Source: an uncultured Prevotellaceae bacterium (GTDB taxonomy: Bacteria > Bacteroidota > Bacteroidia > Bacteroidales > Bacteroidaceae). From it: a stretch of 62,514 nucleotides of DNA. This document shows, piece after piece, positions 35,209 to 43,939 of this stretch (positions are counted from its first letter, which is position 1; every line of letters begins with the position of its first letter). The position numbers and the translations under genes are program-made. The notes beneath the pieces were generated by a model. That model did not search any database and had not been told where the DNA came from. It worked only from the letters and a program-made list of their open reading frames with translations. The stretch lies in assembly GCA_902800245.1 (NCBI GenBank), contig CADCDY010000014.1, positions 1-62,514 on the forward strand. Reading direction: 5' to 3'.

Positions 35209-38200
35209 ATGTCTGTTAAGATTAAGAGTATTTTCCGAACGACACTTTTATTGTGTCTGCTCTTAGTGTGTGGTCAGGCTATGGCTCAGACAACCGCTAA
35301 GGGTACGGTTACGGACGCGACGGGTGAACCCGTTATCGGCGCAACCGTAGTTGAGAAAGGTAATGCCAAAAATGCAGCAGTCACCGACTTCGACGGTAAC
35401 TTCACCTTGAAGCTCCAAAGTTCGAAGACCATCGTGATTTCCTACATTGGAATGGTCACGCAGGAGGTTACAGCTACTGGCGCTAACCTGAAAATCGTTA
35501 TGAAGGATGACAACACAACGCTCGAAGAGCTGGTGGTCATCGGTTATGGATCTGTAAAGAAGAAAGACATCACTGGTTCTGTAGCCACTGTTGGTGCAGA
35601 CGCTATCGTTGCAGTTCCTGTTGCTAACGCTTCCGAGGCACTGACGGGTAAGATGGCCGGTGTGCAGGTAACAACCACTGAAGGTTCACCTGATGCCGAC
35701 GTGACCATCCGTGTTCGTGGTGGTGGTTCTATCACCCAGTCGAACGAGCCGCTGTACATTGTCGACGGTTTCCCCGTTGAGAGCATCAGCGACATCGCTC
35801 CCTCTGACATCGAGGACATCACCGTGTTGAAGGATGCTTCGTCGACAGCTATCTACGGTAGCCGTGGTGCTAACGGTGTTATCCTTGTGACCACCAAGGG
35901 AGGCAAGGAAGGCAAGACAAATGTCAGCTATAACGTTTACTACAGCTGGAAGAAAATGGCAAAGAAGTACGATGTGCTCAGTGCCCGTGACTTTGCTTCT
36001 TGGCAGTATGAATTGTGGCAGATCAAGAATACTCCTGAGAAATACAGTCAGTATTTCGGTAACTTTGAAGACCTCGACATGTATGACAACATTCCTACCA
36101 ATGACTGGCAGGATCAGGCCTACGGTCGCATTGGCCATACGTTCAACCACAACTTGAGCATCACTGGCGGTTCGGACGTGATGAAGTATGCCTTCAGCTA
36201 TGCCCACGTTGATGACAAGGCCATCATGCAGATGTCAAGCTTTAAGCGTGACAACCTGTCATTGAAGTTGAACCATAAGCCTCACAAGAAGGTTTCGTTG
36301 GACTTCACCACCCGTTTCTCGCGTACCACCATCGATGGTGGCGGTGCCAACGAGCAGTCCAGTTCGTACAACACCGACAAACGTCTGCGTCTGGCCGTTC
36401 AGTATGCGCCATTCCCCGTTGCAGGTCTTACCGGTGACGACGAGGATACCGATGCCGGCAACAACTACATCAGCCCACTGACCTCTATCAGGGACAACGA
36501 CAAGCATCAGGAGCGCGTACAGCTGAACTTAGGCGGTTCTTTCACTTGGGAATTCTATAAGAACCTGAAGTTCAAGTCTGAGATTGGTTACGATTACTAC
36601 CGTGCCGACAACCAGCTGTACTATGGTCCCTCGACTTACTACATCCAGAACGTGCCTAAGGGTGACAACCAAGGTCTGCCCGCTATCACGCTGACCAAGC
36701 AGAACCGTTCGAAAATCCGCAATACCAACACCTTGAACTACGACTTCAAGGAGCTGTTTGGCAAGGACAGCCAGCACCACTTGAATGCCCTGGTGGGTCA
36801 GGAGTATGTGCTTCAGAAGAATGAGCTTCTCACCAACACGGCACACGGATTCCCCCTCTCGTTCTCAGCACAGGACTGCTGGGACCTGACCACACAGGGT
36901 GATCCGTATGAAATCACTGACTTCTTCTATCCCGACGACAAGCTGCTGTCGTGGTTCGGTCGTGTCAACTACGACTTCGACAGTAAGTATCTGTTGAGCG
37001 TGACATTCCGTGCCGATGGTAGCTCGAAGTTCACTGATGGTAACCGCTGGGGTTACTTCCCCTCGGCAGCTCTGGCCTGGCGTATCTCTTCTGAGCCTTT
37101 CATGAAGGGTACAGAGAAGTGGCTTGACGACTTGAAGCTGCGTTTAAGCTACGGTACGGCTGGTAACAACAACATCCCATCGGGTGTATCACTGTCACAG
37201 CAGTATGAGGCTATGGTCACATCGTGGATCAATGGCTATTCAAGCTACTGGGCTCCGTCAAAGACCATGAGCAACCCCGACCTGAAGTGGGAGACTACTA
37301 TCACTCGTAACATCGGTTTGGATTATGTCATGTTTGGTGGTAAGTTGAACGGTTCGTTCGAGTTCTACTGGAACAACACGAAAGACCTGCTGCTAGCCTT
37401 CCCTGTTGCAGGAACTGGTTATACCACTCAGTACCGTAACATCGGTGAGACACGTAACACCGGTTTCGAGGCTACTGTAACATGGAATGTACTTGACAAG
37501 AAAGACTATGGTTTGAGCATCGGTGCAAACGTATCGTTCAACCGTAACAAGGTACTTGACCTGGGTTCATTGGAGTCTATCGACAACATCTCTACCGGTT
37601 GGGCTTCTACCGAAATCGACCGCGACTACATCATCAGAGTGGGTGAGCCTATCGGACAGATTTACGGCTACGTCAGTGACGGCCGATATGAGGTTAGCGA
37701 CTTCGACATCGCAGCTTCTCAGGCTGCTGGCAAGTGGGTGCTGAAAAATGACCCGAAGGAGGATGGAAATGGTGCAAATAGTATTCTTGGCTCTTCCGTA
37801 ATGCCTGGTATGATGAAGATTGCAGATACCAATGGTGATGGTCGCATTACCACTGATGACCGTCAGATTATTGGCGACACTAACCCGCAGTGCATCGGTG
37901 GTTTTAACATCAATGCACGTGCCTATGGCTTCGACCTGGCTGCCAACTTCAACTGGAGCATCGGCAACGACGTCTACAATGCAAACAAGCTGCAGTTCAC
38001 TCAGACCGGTAAGGCTAACGTCTACTGGAACCTGATTGACGAGATGGCTGCCGGCAAGCGCTGGACCTACATCAATGCAGATGGTGAGTATCTGGACTTC
38101 ACCAGAGCTGAAGAATTGGCAAACCTGAATGCCAACACCAGCATGTGGACACCTTATACTACTAAGTACATCCTGACTGACTACGGTGTGGAGAAGGCTT

Positions 38201-38442
38201 CATTCCTCCGCATGTCAACGCTGACACTCGGCTACTCACTGCCGAAGTCGCTGATTAAGAAGATTTATCTCAATTCACTGCGCGTCTATGCTACCTGCTA
38301 CAATGTGTTCTGCATTACCAACTACAGTGGTTCAGATCCTGAGGTTTCTTCTGTACGCAGAACTAACCTGACTCCTGGCGTAGACCACTCTGCCTATCCC
38401 AAAAGCCGTCAGTTCGTCATCGGTCTCAACGTGAATTTCTAA
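35209..38442 (+). CDS. SusC/RagA-family TonB-linked outer-membrane transporter
   Basis: A 1077-residue outer-membrane porin for oligosaccharide import. A signal peptide (LLLCLLLVCGQAMAQ) is followed by a CarboxypepD_reg-like beta-sandwich (KGTVTDATGEPVIGATVVEK). A TonB-box-like segment (LEELVVIGYGSVKKKDITGS) precedes the plug (VRGGGSITQSNEPLYIVDG, YGSRGANGVILVTTKGG) and a 22-strand barrel ending in the aromatic LNVNF. There is no N-terminal STN domain, so direct anti-sigma signalling is not expected. It heads an operon with SusD and a surface protein; the enzymes around suggest pectic oligosaccharides as cargo. Confidence 0.95.
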   Translation: MSVKIKSIFRTTLLLCLLLVCGQAMAQTTAKGTVTDATGEPVIGATVVEKGNAKNAAVTDFDGNFTLKLQSSKTIVISYIGMVTQEVTATGANLKIVMKDDNTTLEELVVIGYGSVKKKDITGSVATVGADAIVAVPVANASEALTGKMAGVQVTTTEGSPDADVTIRVRGGGSITQSNEPLYIVDGFPVESISDIAPSDIEDITVLKDASSTAIYGSRGANGVILVTTKGGKEGKTNVSYNVYYSWKKMAKKYDVLSARDFASWQYELWQIKNTPEKYSQYFGNFEDLDMYDNIPTNDWQDQAYGRIGHTFNHNLSITGGSDVMKYAFSYAHVDDKAIMQMSSFKRDNLSLKLNHKPHKKVSLDFTTRFSRTTIDGGGANEQSSSYNTDKRLRLAVQYAPFPVAGLTGDDEDTDAGNNYISPLTSIRDNDKHQERVQLNLGGSFTWEFYKNLKFKSEIGYDYYRADNQLYYGPSTYYIQNVPKGDNQGLPAITLTKQNRSKIRNTNTLNYDFKELFGKDSQHHLNALVGQEYVLQKNELLTNTAHGFPLSFSAQDCWDLTTQGDPYEITDFFYPDDKLLSWFGRVNYDFDSKYLLSVTFRADGSSKFTDGNRWGYFPSAALAWRISSEPFMKGTEKWLDDLKLRLSYGTAGNNNIPSGVSLSQQYEAMVTSWINGYSSYWAPSKTMSNPDLKWETTITRNIGLDYVMFGGKLNGSFEFYWNNTKDLLLAFPVAGTGYTTQYRNIGETRNTGFEATVTWNVLDKKDYGLSIGANVSFNRNKVLDLGSLESIDNISTGWASTEIDRDYIIRVGEPIGQIYGYVSDGRYEVSDFDIAASQAAGKWVLKNDPKEDGNGANSILGSSVMPGMMKIADTNGDGRITTDDRQIIGDTNPQCIGGFNINARAYGFDLAANFNWSIGNDVYNANKLQFTQTGKANVYWNLIDEMAAGKRWTYINADGEYLDFTRAEELANLNANTSMWTPYTTKYILTDYGVEKASFLRMSTLTLGYSLPKSLIKKIYLNSLRVYATCYNVFCITNYSGSDPEVSSVRRTNLTPGVDHSAYPKSRQFVIGLNVNF

Positions 38443-38463
38443 TACGTAAACAAAGATATAACT

Positions 38464-40314
38464 ATGAACAAATATAAATTTATTTTAGGAATTGCTGCTG
38501 TAGGCCTCACTCTGGCATCCTGCAGTGATCCGTTGGACGCTCCCAACAAGTCGGCAATGAGCGAAGATGTCATCTTCTCTACCGAGGTGCTGGCAGACGC
38601 TGCTGTCATGGGTCTTCACCAGTCGTTCGGTGAGACAAACTCATACCGCGGTCGCTTCATCCCCTATTACGGTCTTAACACCGATGCTGAAATATTCAAC
38701 AACTATGGTGGTGTGGGAGACCCCTCCACTGACAAGGAGGCTTCTTTAGTGACCTATTCGGCACATGTTGACAATACATACATGAATACTGACAATAATG
38801 CATGGGCAAAGCTGTACGAGGCTATTGAGCGTGCCAACAAGGCTATCGAGTCAATGGAAATTTACGCTGGTCTTGACAATGAGTCTAACACCAACATGCG
38901 TCAGCTCTATGGTGAGTTGCTGACCCTGCGCGGAATGATTTACTTTGATCTGGTGAAAGCCTGGGGCGATGTTCCCTACCGCTTCAAGCCTATCACGTCT
39001 GAGACCCTCTATGTGCCGAAGTCTGATCGCGTTACCGTCCTGAAGAAGGTCATGGAAGATCTGTTGAAGGCTGAAGACTATCTGGGATGGCCCAACGAGA
39101 ACAGCTATACCAAGACTGTGGAGCGCGTCAGCAAGAGCTTTGCCAAGGGTCTTCGTGCCCGCGTGGCACTGTTCCTGGCCGGCTACTCGCAGTGGCCTAA
39201 AGCTGAAGGCGACCACACCGGTTCTGAACTGCGCTACAATCTGGCTGATGCTGCAGAGCGTCAGCAGATGTATCAGATTGCCCGCGACGAGTGCGTCAGC
39301 GTCATCAATGCTGGTCACAACACGTTAGGTACCTTCGAGGCTAACTTCCGTGCACTCTGTCAGGAGGATGTGACTGCTGGTAATGAGTCTCTCTTTGAAA
39401 TTCCATTCTCTGAAGGACGTGGACGTGTAATCTTCACATGGGGTGTCAAGCACAAGGATGTTGACCAGTGGACCAAGCAGGCCAAAGGTGGTGTCAACGG
39501 TCCTACACCTACACTCTGGTACGACTACGACCCGCAGGACATCCGTAGAAACATCACCTGTATTCCCTATCAGTGGTCTGGTGGCGTGAAGGTTGTCAGC
39601 AACACCTCCGGTGGTGGCTGGTCATTCGGTAAGCTCCGCTATGAATGGATGAAGCGCATCGTGACTTCTACCAACGACGATGGTATCAACTGGCAGGTAA
39701 TGCGTATGGCCGACATCTACATGATGGCTGCCGAGGCTGAGAACCAAATCAGTGGCCCGTCAAATGCCGCACAGTATCTGCGCCCAGTGATTAGCCGTGC
39801 TTATCCTGCCGCCAAGGTTGGTACACTGATTGCTTCTGCCTCTTCGCCTGAGGCCTTCCAGTTACTCATCGAGAACGAGCGTAAGTTTGAATTTGCCGGT
39901 GAAGCTATCCGTAAGACTGACTTGATCCGCTGGGGTAAGCTGAGCAGCAAGCTCGCTGAGACAAAGGAGAAGATGAAGGCTCTGGCCAGCCGTACTGGTG
40001 AATATGCTGACTATCCCGAGAAGATTTACTACAATGACGGACTGGGAGCAGAGTCAACTGACGCTGACGGATATACCATCTATGGTCTTGAGAAGGGACA
40101 GACCGATGATGAGGGCAAGGCTGCCTTTGCCAACAATTCGCGCATGTTCTGCCTGACTGGAGATGCTGCATCTGACAACGACAAGAAGATCAACAACATG
40201 ATCAACAATCTCTATATCAACGACCCCAATAGTAAGATGTTCTGGCCTATCTGGAGAACCTTCATCTCCAATAGCAATGGCACACTTGTGAACGACTATG
40301 GTTACGGCGAATAA
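38464..40314 (+). CDS. SusD/RagB-family outer-membrane glycan-binding lipoprotein
   Basis: A 616-residue lipoprotein. The signal peptide ends with the lipobox LASC (GIAAVGLTLASCSDPLDA). Tetratricopeptide-like helices (AIERANKAIESMEIYAG) and the typical SusD segments LTLRGMIYFDLVKAWGDVPY, RMADIYMMAAEAENQ and LLIENERKFEFAGEAIR follow. SusD forms a lid on the SusC barrel and binds the substrate at the cell surface. It starts 21 bases after susC. Confidence 0.94.
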   Translation: MNKYKFILGIAAVGLTLASCSDPLDAPNKSAMSEDVIFSTEVLADAAVMGLHQSFGETNSYRGRFIPYYGLNTDAEIFNNYGGVGDPSTDKEASLVTYSAHVDNTYMNTDNNAWAKLYEAIERANKAIESMEIYAGLDNESNTNMRQLYGELLTLRGMIYFDLVKAWGDVPYRFKPITSETLYVPKSDRVTVLKKVMEDLLKAEDYLGWPNENSYTKTVERVSKSFAKGLRARVALFLAGYSQWPKAEGDHTGSELRYNLADAAERQQMYQIARDECVSVINAGHNTLGTFEANFRALCQEDVTAGNESLFEIPFSEGRGRVIFTWGVKHKDVDQWTKQAKGGVNGPTPTLWYDYDPQDIRRNITCIPYQWSGGVKVVSNTSGGGWSFGKLRYEWMKRIVTSTNDDGINWQVMRMADIYMMAAEAENQISGPSNAAQYLRPVISRAYPAAKVGTLIASASSPEAFQLLIENERKFEFAGEAIRKTDLIRWGKLSSKLAETKEKMKALASRTGEYADYPEKIYYNDGLGAESTDADGYTIYGLEKGQTDDEGKAAFANNSRMFCLTGDAASDNDKKINNMINNLYINDPNSKMFWPIWRTFISNSNGTLVNDYGYGE

Positions 40315-40339
40315 CTAACCAAATTAAAATGAAAGAATC

Positions 40340-41959
40340 ATGAATAAGATATTTAATAAGATTTCAATGGTTTTGGCAATCGGTCTCTCCTTCGTAGGGA
40401 TGACCGCTTGCTCCGACCCGGACGAGCCCATCACAAGTGTGGAGTTCAACCGTCTGTTCAGCCCCACAGAGCTGGAAGCCAAGATTCAGAATACCACAGG
40501 TGTTAAACTCACTTGGTTCTCCATTTCAGCTGCAGAGAAAGTTCTGGTTGAGATATATGCTGACGATCCGGAAATGCAGTTCTCTGGTACTCCGTTGACT
40601 TTCACTGTCAATTCTAAGGGAGAAGCTGTTCCAAGCAGAACGGAATGGACATGGATACTCCCTGCTGGTACGCTGGAAGGTGAAACCACCTATTCTGTGC
40701 GCGTCAAGGCTGTGGGTAAGAACATGGAGTCAAAATGGGCCGGTACAACCTTTGAGACTGGAACAGAGCAGATTTTCTACGAAGTTCCTACGGCAGACAT
40801 CTCCAAGACTTCTGTAACCCTCAGATGGCCTGCTGGCACCAATGTTACCAGAATCGATGTCCAGAAGAGCGGTGAAGTCATTCAGACCCATCAGCTTTCT
40901 GCCAGCGAGATTGCAGAAGGTGTTGCTACCATCACCGACCTGAAGGTTGAGAGCACTTATACCTTCTATATCTATAATGGTGATAAGCAGCGTGGTAAGA
41001 TTCAGGTACAGACTCTGCCTAACTATACGCCTGTTGCATCAGCTGCTGAACTGCTGTCTGCTATCGACGCTGCAGAGCCTGGTGAGGTGCTTATGCTGAC
41101 TGAGAATGCTGTCTACGACTTCACCGATGCTGCTGCATTGGGTAAGGAAGAGGCTGTTAAGTCTCTCAAGATTGAGAAGGACCTTGTACTGAATACCAAC
41201 AACGGTGCAACTATCAAGGGTATCTACTTCCAGATCTTCGGTGGTGCAAGCCTCGAATTTGCCAATATCACTCTCGACGGTGAGGGCGGTTCTGGCGACC
41301 AGGCATTCAACTATAAGGATGAAGGCAACTATGGCAGGCTCTACGTCCACGATGCAGAAATCAAGAACTACACCAAGGGCTTCTTCTACATCAATGTGGC
41401 TGCTGTCATCGACGACATCACCATCGACAAGTGTCTCATCCACGACATTGTATGTTCAGGTGGTGACATGTTTGACAGTCGTTCAGGCGGTTACAACACG
41501 TTCAACCTGACTAACAGCACTATCTACAACAGTGCAGCAAGCCGCGACTTCATCCGTATGGACGATGCTTCCAGCAAGGTGACGGCTTCACCAGTCATCA
41601 CGGTTGACCACTGCACGCTCTACGATGTAGGCAATGGTGGTGCCAACTATCGTCTGCTGTATGTCCGTTTCGCCGGTAACGTCATCAATTGGACGAACAA
41701 CGTAGTGGCCAACACCAACAACAAGCGTGGATTCTCAAATCAGACTTCTACAGCTATTCCAACGTTCAAAAACAACTTCTACTTCAATACACTGAACCTG
41801 CTTAGTCTGGCATCTGGTAATGAAGAGAAGGTACAGTTCTTCGATGAAGATGGTACTGATGTTGCAACTAATCCTTTCAAGGATGCAGCCAACGCCAACT
41901 TTACCATCATTGACGAGAAAATTAAGGACAAGGAAGCTGGTGATCCACGTTGGTATTAA
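40340..41959 (+). CDS. surface glycan-binding lipoprotein with fibronectin-like and beta-helix domains
   Basis: A 539-residue lipoprotein in the SusE/F position. The lipobox is GMTACSDPDEP. Two fibronectin III-like modules (about residues 30-130 and 140-230) are followed by a right-handed beta-helix (LEFANITLDGEGGSG, IDKCLIHDIVCSGGDMFDSR, VDHCTLYDVGNGG). Such proteins (DUF4957/DUF5123 type, as I recall) are common in pectin loci. The beta-helix resembles pectate lyases but no calcium-binding catalytic cluster is evident, so binding is more likely than catalysis. It ends EAGDPRWY. Confidence 0.82.
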   Translation: MNKIFNKISMVLAIGLSFVGMTACSDPDEPITSVEFNRLFSPTELEAKIQNTTGVKLTWFSISAAEKVLVEIYADDPEMQFSGTPLTFTVNSKGEAVPSRTEWTWILPAGTLEGETTYSVRVKAVGKNMESKWAGTTFETGTEQIFYEVPTADISKTSVTLRWPAGTNVTRIDVQKSGEVIQTHQLSASEIAEGVATITDLKVESTYTFYIYNGDKQRGKIQVQTLPNYTPVASAAELLSAIDAAEPGEVLMLTENAVYDFTDAAALGKEEAVKSLKIEKDLVLNTNNGATIKGIYFQIFGGASLEFANITLDGEGGSGDQAFNYKDEGNYGRLYVHDAEIKNYTKGFFYINVAAVIDDITIDKCLIHDIVCSGGDMFDSRSGGYNTFNLTNSTIYNSAASRDFIRMDDASSKVTASPVITVDHCTLYDVGNGGANYRLLYVRFAGNVINWTNNVVANTNNKRGFSNQTSTAIPTFKNNFYFNTLNLLSLASGNEEKVQFFDEDGTDVATNPFKDAANANFTIIDEKIKDKEAGDPRWY

Positions 41960-41969
41960 TCTATGCTAT

Positions 41970-42006
41970 ACTTTTGGACGGAACCAGAATGGCTCCGTCC
42001 AAAAGT
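41970..42006 (+). terminator. strong hairpin after the susCD operon, possible attenuator
   Basis: A perfect 13-bp stem (ACTTTTGGACGGA with TCCGTCCAAAAGT) and 11-base loop. No T-run follows; TAACTTTG, a possible -7 box without a good -33, starts at 42006. The hairpin may stabilise the upstream mRNA or reduce read-through to the small secreted-protein gene. Confidence 0.55.
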
Positions 42007-42064
42007 AACTTTGCTCACAAAAGAACACAATTCACATTGATAACTTTAAAAAACAATTACGCTT

Positions 42065-42745
42065 ATGAAAAAAATTTTTACGCTTATCGCAGTGGCCGCT
42101 ATGGCACTGAGTGCACAGGCACAACGTATTTCATGGACAGAAGACGATGCCGCTTCAGCAGGTACCTTAGATGGTAAGGTGTTTGCTAATGGTGACTTCA
42201 AACTGACGATCACCGATACAGACGGTAAGGTAGCTATCGACAAGAACAATGCCTATTTCGGTACTGCCGATGCTAACGAGAAGTTTACAGCTCGTTTGAA
42301 GAGTGGTGGTAAGTCTTCCAGTAAGAACACCCTGACACTGACGATTCCTACTGCTGGAACATTGAAGGTTTATGCTCGTACAGGCTCTAACTCTGCAACG
42401 GACCGTAATTTGGTTCTCACACAAAATGAAGTAGCCCTTTATGATGCAGTGGTTGAAGAGAGTCAAGCAGTGAAAGTTAAAGGATTAGATGCCTCCGATC
42501 CCGATAAAGAGACTAGCGTATATCCAATTATCAGCGTTGCAGTTGCGGCTGGTGAAGTTACTGTTACCTATCCCGTTGGTTCTATGAACTTCTATGGTTT
42601 CGAACTGGGCGGTACTTCCACTGGCATCAACACCGTGAAGGCTACTTCTGAGAATGGTGTTCGTTACAACCTCGCTGGTCAGAAGGTTGCTGAGGGCTAC
42701 AAGGGTGTAGTCATCGAGAATGGTAAAAAGGTTGTGATTAAGTGA
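42065..42745 (+). CDS. small secreted protein with a Prevotella C-terminal tail
   Basis: A 226-residue protein with a signal peptide (IFTLIAVAAMALSAQAQ), one beta-sandwich domain at about residues 20-180 (KNTLTLTIPTAGTLKVYART, PVGSMNFYGFELGG) and a tail, RYNLAGQKVAEGYKGVVIEN then GKKVVIK. The beta-sandwich resembles the N-terminal modules of the 27989 and 30795 proteins. No enzyme motif is seen, so binding of plant polysaccharide is the best guess. It follows the susCD operon by 105 bases. Confidence 0.75.
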   Translation: MKKIFTLIAVAAMALSAQAQRISWTEDDAASAGTLDGKVFANGDFKLTITDTDGKVAIDKNNAYFGTADANEKFTARLKSGGKSSSKNTLTLTIPTAGTLKVYARTGSNSATDRNLVLTQNEVALYDAVVEESQAVKVKGLDASDPDKETSVYPIISVAVAAGEVTVTYPVGSMNFYGFELGGTSTGINTVKATSENGVRYNLAGQKVAEGYKGVVIENGKKVVIK

Positions 42746-42755
42746 GAGAAAAACT

Positions 42756-42802
42756 GAGCTTGCTCGAGTTTTTCCGAACGGGAGCGAGCTCGAGCACAGC
42801 TC
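42756..42802 (+). repeat. 47-bp palindromic element, copy 4
   Basis: This copy is 10 bases after the stop of the small secreted-protein gene, in its orientation, and is the most divergent. It abuts a second set of tail codons, AAGGTTGTGATGAAGTAA (42803-42820), which repeat the end of the gene (AAGGTTGTGATTAAGTGA). Confidence 0.85.
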
Positions 42803-42844
42803 AAGGTTGTGATGAAGTAATCCTACTTCTTTGCAGAAATCTAT

Positions 42845-42876
42845 AAAAGGCGGGTCACTATGGGCTCGCCTTTTTT
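42845..42876 (+). terminator. terminator after the palindromic element
   Basis: AGGCGGGTC and GGGCTCGCCT form a 9-bp stem with wobble pairs, followed by six T. Confidence 0.8.
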
Positions 42877-42904
42877 AAAAGAACAAACTACTAAACAAAA
42901 TGAT

Positions 42905-43207
42905 AAGAAAACTATGACGTTTTCTTTAAGAAGCTGAAAACCCGCGGCAAAAGTCGTTCATATAAGCAAAACGGCAAGACTTACACCTATACGGAATATG
43001 AGTTAGCCACTGAAAGTCATCAAAAACGAATATCCCAAATGGAAGCAGCGTATGGAGAACCAGCAGGGTACCGAGGGCTTTACGCCTCAAGAGGTGAAGC
43101 ACGGCCTGTCGGACAATGCAAGGTTGTATTGTCTGCAGGGCGTTCAAGTGACGAGTGCAAGGAAGGGAATCTACATACAAAATGGCAAAAAGTATGTAGT
43201 ACAATAA
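42905..43207 (+). pseudogene. 3' remnant of a gene encoding a tail-bearing protein
   Basis: The frame ending at TAA 43205-43207 reads PLKVIKNEYPKWKQRMENQQ, continues through a short linker, and ends LYCLQGVQVTSARKGIYIQN, GKKYVVQ, which has the pattern of the other secreted-protein tails. Upstream of a stop at 43004 the sense continues in another frame (FFKKLKTRGKSRSYKQNGKT), which implies a frameshift. No start or signal peptide was found. The parent gene is unknown. Confidence 0.5.
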
Positions 43208-43235
43208 CACGATTAAATAATTATTCTCGCTTTTC

Positions 43236-43267
43236 TTTGGATATTTGCAGCAAAATGCGTAACTTTG
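43236..43267 (+). promoter_or_regulatory. promoter giving a leaderless mRNA
   Basis: TTTG (43236-43239) and TAACTTTG (43260-43267) are exactly 20 bases apart, and the ATG begins at 43272, only four bases after the -7 box. Confidence 0.75.
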
Positions 43268-43271
43268 CTGC

Positions 43272-43868
43272 ATGAAAGAAACGAAGTGGAAAGATAATGT
43301 CATCCTTGTCGACGCAGATTACGTCGACAAGGTTGCGTTTAACTTGACGGTGAACTTCGAACGCATGCTTGGACGCCGTATTCCACAGGCCGATATGGCT
43401 CAGTGGTTGGAGTATGTAGCGTTGGATGGCGGCTTAAGGCCAACAGCAAACAGCCAAAAGCCAACTGCCACCTGTCAGGTGGTGCTGCTATACAAGAATG
43501 GCAGGATGGAAAACTTCAATCCCGGCTCTTTTGCCGAACTTGACGGTAAGGCTTTCGAGGGTAGGCTGGGGGAGTTCCTCATCAGTTGTGTGAAGGTGGA
43601 AGACCTGACGACGATGGACGACCTGTTCGTCGACTCTATGCAGGTGCTGTCGAATGCTGAGGAGGTGAAACGCCTTATTGTTGTTCCCGATGCTGAACAT
43701 ATATATAATAAGGTACGCGAGGGTCTGCGTCATGCTGACGACGAGAAACGTATTACTGTGTTGACCATGCAACCCATGGAGGGCGGTAATTTCCGTCAGG
43801 AGATACTAGGCTACTCGCTGATGGCGGCGCTGGGCATCAAGTCGGAAGAACTGAATAAAATGTCGTAA
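43272..43868 (+). CDS. conserved Bacteroidetes protein of unknown function
   Basis: A 198-residue soluble protein without signal peptide or membrane segments. It begins MKETKWKDNVILVDADYVDK and has an alpha/beta pattern with LIVVPDAEHIYNKVREGL and ITVLTMQPMEGGNFRQEILG. I recall similar Bacteroidetes proteins of unknown function (DUF6621-like) but no role. An internal stretch, LRPTANSQKPTATCQ, is encoded by an AACAGCCAAAAGCCAACTG-type repeat (43439-43468) that seems to have been inserted in frame. The gene is read from a leaderless promoter. Confidence 0.75.
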   Translation: MKETKWKDNVILVDADYVDKVAFNLTVNFERMLGRRIPQADMAQWLEYVALDGGLRPTANSQKPTATCQVVLLYKNGRMENFNPGSFAELDGKAFEGRLGEFLISCVKVEDLTTMDDLFVDSMQVLSNAEEVKRLIVVPDAEHIYNKVREGLRHADDEKRITVLTMQPMEGGNFRQEILGYSLMAALGIKSEELNKMS

Positions 43869-43937
43869 TGACGGCATAACGTAATAACGAAAATGATTAC
43901 GATAACGAAAATAACGAAAACAAAAAACGAAATAGGA
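43869..43937. repeat. AACGAAAAT-type intergenic repeats
   Basis: Degenerate direct copies of ATAACGAAAAT/CGTAATAACG fill the gap between the two genes. Related repeats follow the next gene. Confidence 0.55.
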
Positions 43938-43939
43938 CT

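Noticed and set aside
43039-43275. Plus-strand frame of 78 codons
   Set aside because: It is out of frame with the tail-encoding remnant (GIYIQNGKKYVVQ) that occupies the same bases, and overlaps the next promoter.
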